From NCBI GenBank assembly GCA_038363925.1, contig JAQQWL010000004.1:1116001-1180000 (forward strand): a stretch of DNA of 64,000 nt. The letters are read 5' to 3'. The stretch's first letter is position 1, and every line of letters starts with the position of its first letter. The translations under genes and the position numbers were made by a program. The notes below the pieces were generated by a model. That model saw nothing but the letters and a program-made list of their open reading frames with translations, had not been told where the DNA came from and made no database searches. The stretch comes from Apiospora phragmitis (taxonomy: Eukaryota; Ascomycota; Sordariomycetes; Amphisphaeriales; Apiosporaceae). Of the stretch, positions 46,362 to 59,005 are shown one piece after another.

Positions 46362-47919
46362 TGATGCTCTTTCCCTTAATCCTGTTCTCCAGGACAAGGT
46401 CCTCTACCCGAACCCGTCTGCGTATGACGATCGCATCAAGGACTACTACGCCGCAAATGCCGCTTTGAGGCCCTGGTAAATGGTGCTACCTTTGACGTCC
46501 GAAGACGCCTCTGAGACTATGCGCGTCCTGACTGCGAACAAGTGCCCCTTTGGCATGAGAGGCGGGGGACATATGGTGTTCGCAGGGTCCAGCAGTGCTG
46601 ACCATGAGGTCACGATTGACCTAGGTTCGTATTATGGGTTGAAAACCCAGGTCGAGCTCATTATGAGACCATTCTTGTATTCAAGCTAATATGTGGTAAT
46701 ACCCAGGGTACATGAACCACAGCACCTACGACCCCGAGACCAAGCTCGCCTCACTGCGCCCCGGCGGCACCTGGGCCGAAGTCTACGGGACGCTGGGCCC
46801 GCACGGCGTGACCGCGACGGGCGCGCGCAGCAACCTGGCCGGCGTGGGCGGCTTCCTCCTGGGCGGCGGCAACTCCCTGCACTCCACGGCGTACGGGTGG
46901 GCCTACCAGAACGTCGAGAACTTCGAAGTCGTCCTGGGCAACGGGTCCGTCGTCAACGCCGACCGCGACCGCAACCGCGACCTCTGGCTCGGGTTGCGCG
47001 GCGGGGGCTTGGCCAATTTCGGGCTGGTGACCCACTTCGACATGCGCGCCATCCCGGAGCCGCTGGCCTGGGGCGGCGGCCGGTTCTAGACGCATAACAT
47101 GTCGGACGCCGTGGTCGAGGCGACGGTTAAGTTCGCGGATACTATTGAGGACCATGTGGACTGCTCTGTCGAGGCCACGTTTGGCTGGGATCCGAATAAT
47201 ACCCAGCAGCCGGGTGGGATGTATGCTGTTGTCTCTAGGGGGTGTACGATGACTTTCTCGAGCCCAAGACCGTGCTGGACCGCACTACTTTGGGTAACGG
47301 GGTCGATGGCCTCCAGTGAGTAGACCATGGTCACCCTCTCCACTTACTCAAAGATCAAGCCTCTTTTAGGTGGTTCGCTGACTGTTCTGCTTAATAGAGA
47401 CGTATGGGTCACCGGGTCATACAACCATGACATCCGGATCCTCCGCTACGGTCTGAAGCGGTTCAAAGAGCTCGTGCAGCAGCTCAAGGACCAAATCGGA
47501 TAATCACGAGGACGACGAAAGCGTGGGTGCGCTGTTGCAGTACCACCAGCCGCTCACCGAGCCCATGATCCGCAACGGGGACGGGCCCAGCATTCTCGGC
47601 CTGGATTACTGCTTCGCCAAGGCCGGCAATAGCACCGGGATGCTTTCGATCTTGCTGCTGCAGGTAGCCAAGCCCGCCCTCTTGGCCGCGTTGGAGCGGA
47701 TTGGCCATGCGTTTCAGAGGGATATGGGCGAGCATGCCACGGCGCTGGGAATCAACTGGGGCTGGAAGTATCTGAACTACGCGGACTACTCCGAGGATCC
47801 CATCGCCAGCTAATTACGGCGAGGAGTCGCTGGAGCTATTGCGAAACGTATCAAAGCAGTATGACCCCGATGGTGTCTTTCAGAACCTGGGACAAACAGG
47901 CTCCAAGATCCCTAAGTAG
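46362..47919 (+). pseudogene. broken BBE-like FAD-linked oxidase
   Basis: Recognisable in order: LYPNPSAYDDRIKDYYAAN; CPFGMRGGGHMVFAGSSSAD (FAD-binding loop); after a probable intron near 46625-46708, YDPETKLASLRPGGTW; GVGGFLLGGGNS; FEVVLGNGSVVNADRD; and at the end YLNYADYSEDPIAS and YDPDGVFQNLG. The gene is interrupted by a TAA at 46477-46479, a TAG at 47087-47089, another stop near 47812 and at least two frame changes, and its N-terminal signal region is not found. It is related to the intact oxidase at 31325-32833, but of a different subgroup. It begins 310 bases after the transposon. Confidence 0.85.
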
Positions 47920-48243
47920 AGAATCTTGATGTTCAGGGGGCCTTCTTCGCTGTCAATAGTTTTGCAGCACCGGACAGTTTCTCTGTAGTTGGAGATCGTT
48001 TATAATGTAAACGACCAGAAGCAGAACTCGATATCTCAAGCGATAGAGAGTGATAAGACAGTACAGGAAGGATGTAGTGAGCAGTTGGATAGGCATAAGG
48101 TGCTAACTGTACTTAATAAGAAAGCGACAAGGGAGACAGACGGATGGCATGTAACAAAAGAGACCAGTGACCAAGCAGTAGACCCATACTAAGGCGCATC
48201 GACCCTGATTATTAATGAACATAGATACCATGAAACCAGACCG
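47920..48243. other. spacer between two broken genes
   Basis: The 3' ends of the BBE-like and CorA-like pseudogenes converge here. Nothing else seen. Confidence 0.4.
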
Positions 48244-51200
48244 TCAGTACTGATGGGATGATATTCCCATCTCCACATCAGGAGATCTACCGTTCTGGTG
48301 CTCCTGCCTTTCCTGCGCCTGCTTATTATCCGATGCTGTGCTGGACACGGGAGTGCAACCCGCCGTCTCAACAGTCTGCCCGCCCGTTTCCGCATTCGAA
48401 GCCTTGAGGTTTCGTTTGTATCTCGCCTGTCTAGCCTCGTTGAACAGATTCTCCGATGCCCTGTTCGCCTTTTCGATCATGTCCTTTTTGGGCTTGCTGA
48501 TGTCGAGCCAAAAGTCGAAGAGCCGCGTCTTGACGACTACCCACGTTGTACTCCGTTTATAGAGCGCCCACAGGAAAACTCGGGACCAGTCGCTGTACGC
48601 CCAGAAGAGACTGATCACAATGACCGCGGCCGATACCGGGACTGGACTTTGGTTAGCGGTCGTGGGAGGGAAGAGAGATTAAAGAGAATCTTTCTCAGAA
48701 AACTTACACATTAGTCGTAGCTCGTTCCGGATAGCCCAGCCGCCGCCGGAAAATTCCTGGTTATTCATGCCAAAAATACTGGACATGAATGAGAGAGGAA
48801 GCTATATTATGTTTGTCAGCATGCATCCGAATGTCGGTGATAAAATTGCGAGTAACGTACGAATACAATGGTAACCAAGGTGAACATCATGATGGAGCGA
48901 CCTTGTTTGATCGTCTCCGAAGCTTGGTTCACGGCCTGCCATGCCTGGACAACCCCCGCTTGCTGTTGCTTCAGCTCTAGAAGGTCCTTAACCTATAAGT
49001 TGGACTTATTGTTAGCCATTCTGTGTCATTTTCCCATGGTCCCCTGGTATGTTCAAAGGTTGGTTCAGCTCACACTATCCGCTGTGCTTACGGCACTCGC
49101 CCGTAGCTCACATAGCTCCGCGATGCGCCCATCGACTAGCTCGCGAAGCTCATCGGCCTTGAGCATGAACCAGGTGTAGTCTTGACGTTCATCACTCTTC
49201 TCCTTCGCCTCCTTTAACTTCTCCTCTTTCAGCTTTTTAGCCTCCACTTCTTTCTCGTTGAGCGGCTGGTGGGTGTCTGTCTGTTGATCCTTGATCCGCT
49301 TAGCGACTTCTTTCTGGTGGCGAAGGGATTTGTTGTATAGGGAGAGATTGGTCTCCATCTTGGTGTGCGCGCGACCATAGTCGCCCTAAGGGTCGAGCAT
49401 GTTCTCTGTGTTGTCCACGTACTGCTTCAAGATGGTACGGTGGCATTTGGTGATGTGGAGCATGATGTCCAGCTCTTCGATGATGTCCTTGATCTCGCGC
49501 TGTAGTTTCCCTCCGGGTTGATATCCAGAAGAGGGACCTCCAATTGTGACGTTGACATCGCGCTCTTGGACCGGTACGCCTTGCTCGCGACTTCGGTCCA
49601 CTTCCAAAGGCGGTTAAATGCTGCTGTTTGCTTATGCATCTTTGAATCAGAGAGGTTAGCACTGTCTCGATTACCGGCCTTCTGTACATAGATAGACATT
49701 GATGGAGGTACTCACAACGTTTCCAATGGCCTTGGAAAAGATGTCAATGGCTGGGGGTTGACTCGCTTCGATGCTGGTCCGGTCAAAGAAGACATTGGAA
49801 CACTCATCGAGGATGATGAGACCCAGGTCGAACACGGTCCTGATTTGTGGCATTGTTTCGAGCCGCCGTCTGATGGATTTGTGAACGCCAGACGAATCGT
49901 GCTTGTTGACTCCGTATCGTTTCGGGAAGCACGTAATGATAGTCCTCTTGTCCAGAACCCACATCCAGAGTTGATCAACCATGATGACCCGCGATACCTT
50001 CCTGATACGCGACCTGCATTCGGCGCAGTCTCCTTTGATATTGAAATTTACGTGGTGGGGCCACCTGTTTTCCTTCTTGTCTTCCGTGCGGTCATACGTG
50101 TGATAGCCGTCAGAAGGGATTGTGGTTGCCCTGTAGACTACCTGGTCCCGGTCCCGTTTCTTGTTCGTGTTGAGTTTCCAATGGTATGCTTGGTCCAGGG
50201 TTCGACGAGGGTGAAGGGCGTATCGCCGCCCAGATACTTCTCAAGCAACTTCTTGTCGCGGTAGTTAGTCATGCCCTCGAATAATCTGGCTGCGTCCAAC
50301 AAGTATTGCCCTAGTGGATGCTTGACTTTGAGCCGGTCGTTCTCTTCAAAACGCAGTGCGTCTGGAAAGTATTCCCTGGGAACAGTGCCCCCGAACGAAT
50401 CAATTCTGGTGTTGCTTCTCTTAGGCGATATTGAGCTCGGCCGCGGGAGAAGACTTGAGGACCTGGTATTGTGAGAATTCACGCGCTTCTCTTTCATATC
50501 GTCTAGGTATTCCTTCTTTCTTCTTCGGTTGCGCTCCACGGTTTGTGTTATCGTGCGCGAGACTTCTCATGCTGTCTGCTCGTTTCCCAATGAAGGAAGG
50601 GCATCTACAAGCCTTAGTGAACGAGTAAAGAATACTGGTGCGTGAGGTAGAAACTTACGAATAACACCATACTTTCAGGTGAGGCGCCTGCTGTCATGTT
50701 GAGTTCTAGACGTTGATCAGCCAAGACAAAAGAAGCCGATATCAGATCCTGTATAGACATACCTGATGATGCAGTAATACATATAGGCTCCATATGCCTT
50801 GCATGTGGCGGTGCATTATCTCCTCCATGTAGCTGACTTCGCCAGAATGAATCGCGAAGAAGCATGTAGGCTCTGGTCTTGGGGGCTTTCTTTAGCTCGC
50901 GTCGTATGGCATGGCGATCTGGACGCTTTTCTCCGAAGTACCGAGACAGAGCATTCTGTATTAGTCGGGTTAGAGTAATGTATTGTTCAGAATATATAAT
51001 AGTATTCAGTTAGTTACCTCAACCCACTGCCAATTTAGTTAGTCACTACTGCGTCTCTGCTTGTACGGGGGCGTGACTCACTATCATGTTGTTTGAGGGG
51101 AAGTGGAAGTACTTGATCCTCTCAGGATGTCGATCCTTGCTCATCAGGTTGACTTTTGCATTCTCTCCCAAGAGATCCAGCTTCGTCTTCTGGTCTGGGA

Positions 51201-51811
51201 AATCCCCCCAGACACGCTGGTCTGGGTTTTCCTCCCCTTCCAAGCCCCGCTCTTCCTCAGTACTAGCAGCTCCATTCTCTTTCCCCCTTCAGCCGGTATT
51301 GAATTATTGGAATGCTGATATCCCTTTCCAGGTTGTATTTGTCAGCCTTGGGAGTAATACCGTTGGTTGGTGGGTGTCTAATGTAGGTTTTAGTGACTCT
51401 CCACCTCTGTGAGCTTTCTCTAATCTTGGTATCCAAGTGAGAATCATGCGCATCAGTCTTAATGGCCTCACGTAAGATTCTCACTCGAGTGAGCTCTTTG
51501 TCGCAGTCTTCTTTCCAGGTCTCCCGCTTCTTTCTCGCCCGGTCCTTGGCCGAGAAGTTATGGCGAGGATCTGAACGCTCGGGACTGGGAACTGAATGCT
51601 CGGGGCTGAGACCTGCATGCTCGTAATGCTCGATCTCCTCTTTCCAGATTTGATTGCTCTCGTCGAAGAGGCTTTCGCGCTCATCGTATCTGAGGCAGCC
51701 GAGGTAGTGGAGCAGATGGTCACTTATGTAGTGGTCTTCCGAGCTGAGACACTTAACAGGCTTGAAATATGGAGGTTCCGATGATTGTCGGTGCTGAGGC
51801 TCTGCTGACAT
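48244..51811 (-). pseudogene. CorA-like membrane protein gene with several breaks
   Basis: Reading leftward from ATG 51811: a long soluble part (WRVTKTYIRHPPTNGITPKA; FHFPSNNM; PHARHMEPICITASS; MVDQLWMWVLDKRTIITCFP; DIIEELDIMLHITKCHRTIL), then a coiled coil (KEVEAKKLKEEKLKEAKEKS) and two membrane helices. The CorA signature is LPLSFMSSIFGMNN, with the GMN motif, near 48770. This is the fungal CorA-like family with a large N-terminal domain, related to Mg2+ channels. About ten exons are inferred, including a 9-base one. Breaks: one-base shifts near 51283-51287, 50212-50218 and 49508-49515, and an in-frame TAG at 49386-49388 within otherwise good sequence. Probably a pseudogene, though consensus errors could explain the shifts. 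Confidence 0.75.
51018..51026 (-). other. 9-base microexon of the CorA-like gene
   Basis: TGGGTTGAG, flanked by GCAG and GTAACT, codes W-V-E. It joins the exon ending at 51082 (after NNMI) to the one starting at 50955 (NALSRYFGE) in phase. Family members read W-V-E at this point, so the microexon is supported by protein pattern and splice sites. Confidence 0.6.
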
Positions 51812-53295
51812 GGTGGGTACGGTTGATCTAATCTCGAGACGATACGATGGTTTGTCAGCAGTAGAAAGTCAGTGATATATCGAAGGGTTCATGCCTCGCA
51901 TATAGTATGATAGCGGGCTGAGATGGCAACAATAATGTCGAGTTCATGGAGGTTAGTGCGAAGAGCCAGATCTTTATATTGTGCCGTGACTCGATGCACT
52001 ATGATATCAACAAGGCCCAGATGGGGGTGGTTCAGCCGCACGTAATTATAGGTGGGTGGGAACAAGAAACGGGTACCCGTGGGAAGTCCCCAAAGAACGC
52101 AGCATGGCCGTCCGATCAGTAATCCTAAGATCGACATAGGTTGCTCTGAGTTCGGTGTGCAAAGGAATCACCTTCCGAAAGAGGCTTGCATTGGGCGGGA
52201 AAATGGCGCGATAATACATGCAGCGGGCAGGGATTATGAAAGATACCCTGGACACAGTAGGGTATATTTAGGAACAAGCTTTGTAAGGCTGTCAGAAACT
52301 CATGTCTGCATTTATTTCTTCCCTCCCCCATTCTCGTTTTCTTGGCCAATTCCTTTCTATCATTTATTCAAAACTCTGCTTTTGACATACGACCTATACC
52401 TTTCTGTCGCTTGCGACACATGGGTTGTCAGGGGAAGCTCGCTCCAAATCTTCTCCCCCAACCCCCTCTTTCATACATAGCTGAGTTGCATGCAAACTGT
52501 GCTAGATAATCTAATAATGGTGTAGGGAAATGCGGTTCAATTGGCTATGGCAAATGAACAGGCTGCCACTCACGCCACTGTGTTGGTTCAGCTGCTTATC
52601 AAAATGCTACCAGCTGCAGGCTGAGGCTGGCGTTTGCGAGTGAAACCCCGCTATTGGGGGCCATTTCCTGCCCTGGAGAGGAGAGCGAACCGGCAGCAAG
52701 GGATTGTCGGCTATGTGCTTGCTTTACGACATGCGTGTATAGTAGAATATGCCGATCCTATATGGCCGGCCAAGGTTACTTGTCGCGGCCACTCGCCCAG
52801 TTCTGGGAGGATGACCTCGTTGATCAAGAGCACTGTGTCCGGGCCGGAACTCTCGAGGCTGGGGACCAGGCCCTTGAAGATGGTTCATTCATCAGACCTT
52901 CTAGATCACCTACCGACTCTCGGCGTTAGTACTACTCTGTTTAGAATAAAATGGATGTCTCAGGAAGGAAACGAGGCTATTCCTCGAGTAATCGGTGAAT
53001 CCATCCCTCTTGAAACACTGGGATAACGAGGAATAGCCACTGGAATAGGCAGGAATAGACCCCGAAAGTCGCTTACGAGGACGAGCAGCGATGATGATGA
53101 GGGTATTGTATGCCAGGTGTTTTCCAGCTATCCTGGGTGCTGGGTGGTGTCTAAGCTTTGGTAGCGAAGTGCCACTACAATCAATTTTGTCACGGGCCGC
53201 CGCCAAGATACATTTCAACTGTCTTAATTGATAAATGTATCTGTTCGTAGATTCTATAAACTTATACGAACACAAGTGACGAGAAACAGATCCCA
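51812..53295. other. 1.5-kb stretch without supported gene
   Basis: Frames of up to 142 codons exist on both strands but have no motifs. The left end should hold the CorA-like promoter, and the right end the UGGT terminator. Confidence 0.45.
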
Positions 53296-56200
53296 CTACA
53301 ACTCATCCTTGACCCTCTCCGTTGGCGCAGGCTCTTCCTCAAACCGGCGACTCTTGGTATTCTTCTCGACGACCACCTCTTCTTCCTTCTTCTGCTCCCC
53401 GAGAACCTTCTGATCCGCACCATCGGCTTCCCCAGCCTCCACAGTCCCCTCTCCCGCCAGCTTGCTTCGGCGGTGGACGTCAGCGATCTCGTCATCATAC
53501 ACGGTCCACTCGGGCACCTGTCTTCGGGCCCGGTCCAGCTTGGGCTCCTTGGTCTGCGGGTTGTTGCAGAGGTCAATGGTGCGCGCCTCCTTCTGGCTCT
53601 CGTCGCTGCACCACGTCTCGCACCAGAGCCAGTTCTGCGGCAGACTGTGAATCGGAATCTGGAACTGCATGTGGTTGGGCAGGTCCTGGTCCAGGTTGCT
53701 CAAAGAATTCGGGTCGGCCGACAAGGTGTGGTACGTCTGGCGCAGCCGGTCGCCGGCTGCGAGCTCACGGAAGCGCCGCAGGTCGACCACGTAGAGCGCT
53801 GAAATGTGGTAGGGCAGGCCGCGAAGGTAGTTAGCCCAGTAGCCCTGCTTCCAGAACCGGAAGCCTTCCATCTCCGTCCGGCTGTCGCACATCGGCGTGA
53901 AACCGTAAGGCGCACCCTCCAGGTCGAGGTTGACCAGGTCGATCATGTCAGTGCGAACGATCTGGTCAGCGTCGACGAAAATGACCTTGTCCAGAGAGAG
54001 GGGGAAGAGAACATCAAGGAACAGGATCTTATAACCCCAGATCTCTCGTTGCTTCTCCTTCTGCTGGCGAAGCCAATGCGGCCACTTGTAAGTCACCATC
54101 TCGTATTTGAACCCGTACTCGGCGGCCAGATGGGGGATAAACTCCTTGAAGGATGGTGAAAGGAACTGCTCGATGAACCAGAACTTGACCGTGTGCTTGG
54201 TGTTCTTCATGACCGATATCATCATGATATTCAGCATACGTTCGTAGAGATGACCGCTGGCGACCGAGAAGATGTTGATTTCGGCATGCTCTTCAGCAGA
54301 TGACTTCGCCTTGGCCTTTGAGCCCCCAAGGAGCCCCTCGGCGAACTTGAGGCCGCGCGAAAGGAGGTCGTTACCGCTATCCGATTCTTGGAGCACATCC
54401 TCCTTTTCCATACCGGGCTTGCGGATCACACGCGGGTACAGTGTGGTACCCTGAAAGTCCATGAGTGCAACTTCAGTTCCTTCATCGCCCGGGACAGCAT
54501 TGAAACCTTTAGCTCCGACGCTCTCAATTGTGAAAATTTCAGAGCTTCGTCCTTCCTTCAGTTGGATGTTGTAGTATCCAGGGTTGGCCTTGAACTGAAA
54601 ATAGCCAATGTTGGCCATGATGATGGTGTCTGCGAAGTTCGGGTCTTTCTCTGTGCCAAGGGTCAACTGGACACCACGTGGAGGGCTGCCCTGGCCATCT
54701 CTCGAGTGGCCTTCAATCAGGATATTTTCCAGCTCATACGTAGCGTCGATGTCCGACTTGACCGAGCTCAATTTAATGTTGTCCAGATCATGAACCGACT
54801 CCTTCGCGGCAACAAGCCAGGCAGGTGGAACATCCATGCCCAGATTGAGAAGTGCTTCAGATGGGATACCTTTGAATGTCGCTGTAGGTGATCGTACCTT
54901 CCCAACAGCATCGAATGATGGAGATGACTCCAGGACATACCGGTAGAATCGCTTGACAGGAAGTTCATCGATCCTGTCTCGCGGATTCAAGAAGATGCGC
55001 AAGTAAACACCGTCCAGCTCCGAGAGCACTTTCAGGATAGGGGCCCACTTTTGGCCTTGTTCGCTTGCTGGGTTAAGAACAGCAACGATATGAACGCTGG
55101 CCGTGGAGGGGTCTCCGACATGGATCATCGTTTGAGAGGATTCCCAATCGTCGTAGATTGTGGTTCGTATAGTTGGCGCTGATTCAAAGATACCCTCCGG
55201 AAGATCGGAGATGGTCGACATCGCAGTGATAGAGGTGATCTTGGCAGCAGCGAGCGGACCAGTGACCTTGGCAGTGAGGTTCAACGCTTCAATGGCCTTG
55301 TACACAGGAAGGATCCGGTGCGATTGTTCAAAATCGAGCAGTTGCTGGAAATCTTCTAGCTTGAAATGGAAAGCAGTAGCAATGGGACCAATGGCTCGGC
55401 CGTTGAGAATAAGAAACTGTTCGCCGGCGGCGAAACCAGTCGCTTCCAGGAAACGATGGAGTCCACGATCGAATGTAGGTGTGGCACCACTTTCAAATTT
55501 GCCATTAATAGCATTCTTCAACGTGTCAATATCTTCAGCCTCGAGTAACTTGTCCAAGGTCTCCTTCAAGGCGAAGTTGACTTCAGAGCCACTGCCGCCA
55601 TCTTGAGGATTATGCACAAGATCCAGACGGATGCCGGGGTTGCCTCGCCGGAACTCAAGTGCCGACAACAGCAGTTGCAGGCCACTATCATTGGTGAAGT
55701 CGGCGACGACAGTCAAAATGGCCCAAGTCTCTTTGCTCGAATCCTCATTGGCCTCAATGACGGGAATGATGCTGAACAGATCACCGTGCTCAGTATGGAC
55801 TTTGTGGACGTCCAACACCGTGAGGTCATTTGCATTCTCTGGGAAGATGTAGATGTTCCGTCTCGTGGGCTCGCCCTCGATGAAAAGACCGGGAATCCAG
55901 GTGTCCTCGTTGATACTGCCCATGAAAATACCTTGTTGGACCATTTGCAGATCTCCTCCGACAGCCATGCTCATAGATTGAAGCCAACCCTTCTCTCGAG
56001 GTATGGCTTGTCCGTTGATGAAAATCGGGGGAACAGCACTATCCGCACCGAGTCTTTCCACCCAGTGGTTCGCAAGCTCAATTTGCCTTGAGTGATGTTC
56101 CGATTCCAAGATTTGCGGGAGAGACAGAGCAACAGCTTCGGCTCGGAGAACCCGATCCTTGATAACCTTGTCCAATTGAGCTTGGTCTGCCTTGATGTGA

Positions 56201-57914
56201 TTGCCAGCATACATCGCATCTAGATAAGCGATGAGAGTGGCAAGTCCGTAGTTCTCCAGAAGGTAATACACAACCTTTGCCTGCTCAGTAGCCTCTTTCG
56301 TCGGGGTCAACGGGACAAGACCAAAGCGAACAGGCAGCAAGCGCTTGATGAAACTTTGCAGTTGCTCGACGACAACATACAAATCATCAGGCTTTGTAAA
56401 ATCCAATGGGACAATGAGATTGAACATATCCTTCCTAATGGGTGGAATCTGTCCTGGCATAGTGCGTTGGAGTAGCTAAACCCGGGTCAGTACAGTTTTG
56501 GCGAGTTAAAATAAGGTCCGGTTTGCAACTTACAGACATCAGACTCGTGGGATACCCGGCATATCTCTTGTCCTTCTCAATGTTATTGAGCCAGATAATA
56601 ACTTTGCCCTCTTCAATCTCGTCCCTCCAGTCGAACCGCCGGGCATCGTCCTCCGTCTTCGCTGCGGTGATCTCACGGTGCCCAAGCAGCGAGACTGCCT
56701 CCTGGCCCGTGAACCCAATATCAGTGACGCCTTGGATGAGCTTGCGTTCCCTTCGAACCATGTCGATCAAGGTGTACGGTGTCATTTGTCGTTCAATCAG
56801 TTGCACACCATTCATCCAGAGTACGTTCATACCGCCCGGTAATTGGCCTCTATTCATGTAGTGCTCGGCAAGGAAAGCCGCGGATTCGTTGTGCGCCGCA
56901 ATGGAGGTAGAGTAGTTGGGGAAGTCTCGAGTCAACTTCAACAATGCTTGGAATGGGTCCTCACTCTGCATAATGAATGAGGCTGCCTTCACGCCAAGAG
57001 AGGAAAGCTCGGAGTTGGAAAGGGGCTTCAGATCAGCCACCTCTTCTTCAGTGTCAAGTACAAGTTCCGAAGCTACAGGCTTATCAACGTGCGATTCCGC
57101 CTCTCGATCGTCAATAACGATGTAATCGGTTCGCTTGAGCTGGAGTTCGACACCGTATCCATTCACTGGCAATGGCTCCGCATCTTTTCGGTCTGCGGCA
57201 CGATATCGTAAGCGATAAGAAATATCACCCTTGCGTGCCATTTCCGCCAGTTTTGCGTGGAAGGGCCCAAAGCCGGGTCCGGTGATATCAGCGTAGAGAA
57301 TAACCGAAGGCCCTTTGCCCAGCGTGCGATCAAAAGGCAGTGTCCGAACTTGAGCATCCCCTTCGATTGTGGACTCGGCATGGGCAAGCGAGGGCGAGCA
57401 GTACTGTTTCCCGTCCATGAGAACCCAATCATCACAGTTCTCTTTCTTTTCTTGTAGCATGGGAGCGACTGCAGTCTCATGGTACTGATAATGCGCTTCG
57501 ATCTTGGGCGCAGCAGCCCGCATGGACAAAGCTAGCTTGAATGTAGACAGCGCCTCTGGGCTCATAATGAGGCCATCTGTTTGTAATGTTTCCAGGAACA
57601 ACTCATAAAGGTCCTTTTCCGTGGATGCGGTAGCGAAATGGCCACTAGCAACTCGATCGAGCAATGGAAAATAGGACTCGGGGTTCTCTCCGGCGGCCGA
57701 CTCCCTGCATCCGGTGGTTAGTACCAGAGCCACCAGTACAAGATGGGCGACGGGGTTTGACAACATACAGAAGCTCGAGGAGATATGGCGGCGATGGGAA
57801 CGCAGCCTTCATACCCACGTTCACGGAAGGCCCTGCCGCAACATGGTGACCATTGAAGCATATAGCCGCTAGCAATGTGGCGATGCCACATGGCAGCTTG
57901 AGGAGCTGTATCAT
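53296..57914 (-). CDS. UGGT: UDP-glucose:glycoprotein glucosyltransferase
   Basis: Exons 57914-57769, 57704-56534 and 56475-53296; introns of 64 and 58 bases; 1,498 residues, the normal size. The first intron has a clear GTACTAACC branch site. A signal peptide (IATLLAAICFNGHHVAA) leads into the thioredoxin-like folding-sensor domains. The GT24 catalytic domain is at the C-terminus: INIFSVASGHLYERMLNIMM, WGYKILFLDVLFPLSLDKVI, the DxD motif in VDADQIVRTD, and WCETWCSDES. The protein ends in VKDEL, an ER retrieval signal. The enzyme re-glucosylates misfolded glycoproteins in the ER lumen so that calnexin binds them again. The frame is intact over 4.5 kb. Divergent from coatomer alpha, another secretory pathway gene. 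Confidence 0.97.
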
Positions 57915-59005
57915 CGTCGCAATCAGATTTTTTATTTATTCATGCGTCGCCATGTAGATATGAGACAGCTCGGTGTATCAGTGGCTCGAAAATCGTACGG
58001 CGCGTCTGAAGCAATATTCGTGGGTTCGCAAGCGATATCGACTTAGAAGTTTGGAGGGGCAGTTCCTGGCCAGCTCTCTTGCAACTGAAGCTTCCGGGAA
58101 CTTTTCTGGTTACGTAAACCAGGTGGCAGTACGGAGTATGGTGGAGGAATCTGTCGAGAATTGCTACCGATGTCGGATATATATATATATATATAATATA
58201 CACCTTTCACCAGATTTGTCTGCTCCAGGCAGTGGAAATAAGCAGATCTGTGCCTCGATTTGAGGACAATTGGTGATAATACAAAGATCTAGCTAGGGAT
58301 TACAAGCAATTGACACCTTGCCAAAACCCCATAACGGCAAGTGGAAAGAAGCTGTACCAAGGAGGACTAGCGGCTGACGGCATGCATGCTTCTTTGGACT
58401 CAGAACGTTGTTATTTTAGGTCAACAGCCTAACCTACAGCGGTACCTAGTGGGGGTGGCAGGGGGCCTCAGGCCTGCTCAGGGGGTAGGTACGTGTGCGT
58501 GCCATCAGTCGCAGACTCACTTGCAGCTGCCCGCCCCTCGATAAGGTCGAACGGGTCTCTCTCAATTGAATTCAGTCAATCCCAATGCCAGGTGTCGGCG
58601 CCTGGAACAACCAATCTTCCTGGCCACTTTCCAGTGCAGCCCACCCACTAAAAAGCCACGGGCCAATCCCTGTCCAGCATCCATTGGAACCGGCCACGAA
58701 TCGACATGAGAATTGTGGAGGCTCTCCCTTCAAGTCAGGCTGGCTTGATTGATTGTGTGGTGCGTGAAGTCAATCAATCACCTTGAACTGGACTTTGGAC
58801 AGCTTGCAGGTCAGCTCTCAGCCTCTATCAGTCCAACAAGGCTGCCCATTAATGACCTCGTCACGAACACATCCCCTTCTTTTCCCTCTCTACTTGCATA
58901 TTGCAATTCTCCTCGCCGACTGATTGTAGAACGGCACTCAATTGCGACGACGCCTATCCATTCATGACCTGAGCTTAGGGGCCACTCCTGCCTACTATTG
59001 CGACA
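57915..59005. promoter_or_regulatory. divergent spacer, UGGT and coatomer alpha promoters
   Basis: Both start codons face outward. A CCAAT box is present near 58663. An (AT)n tract lies at 58177-58195. No gene is seen. Confidence 0.5.
58177..58195. repeat. AT dinucleotide tract
   Basis: Nineteen bases of alternating A and T in the UGGT/coatomer alpha spacer. Confidence 0.8.
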
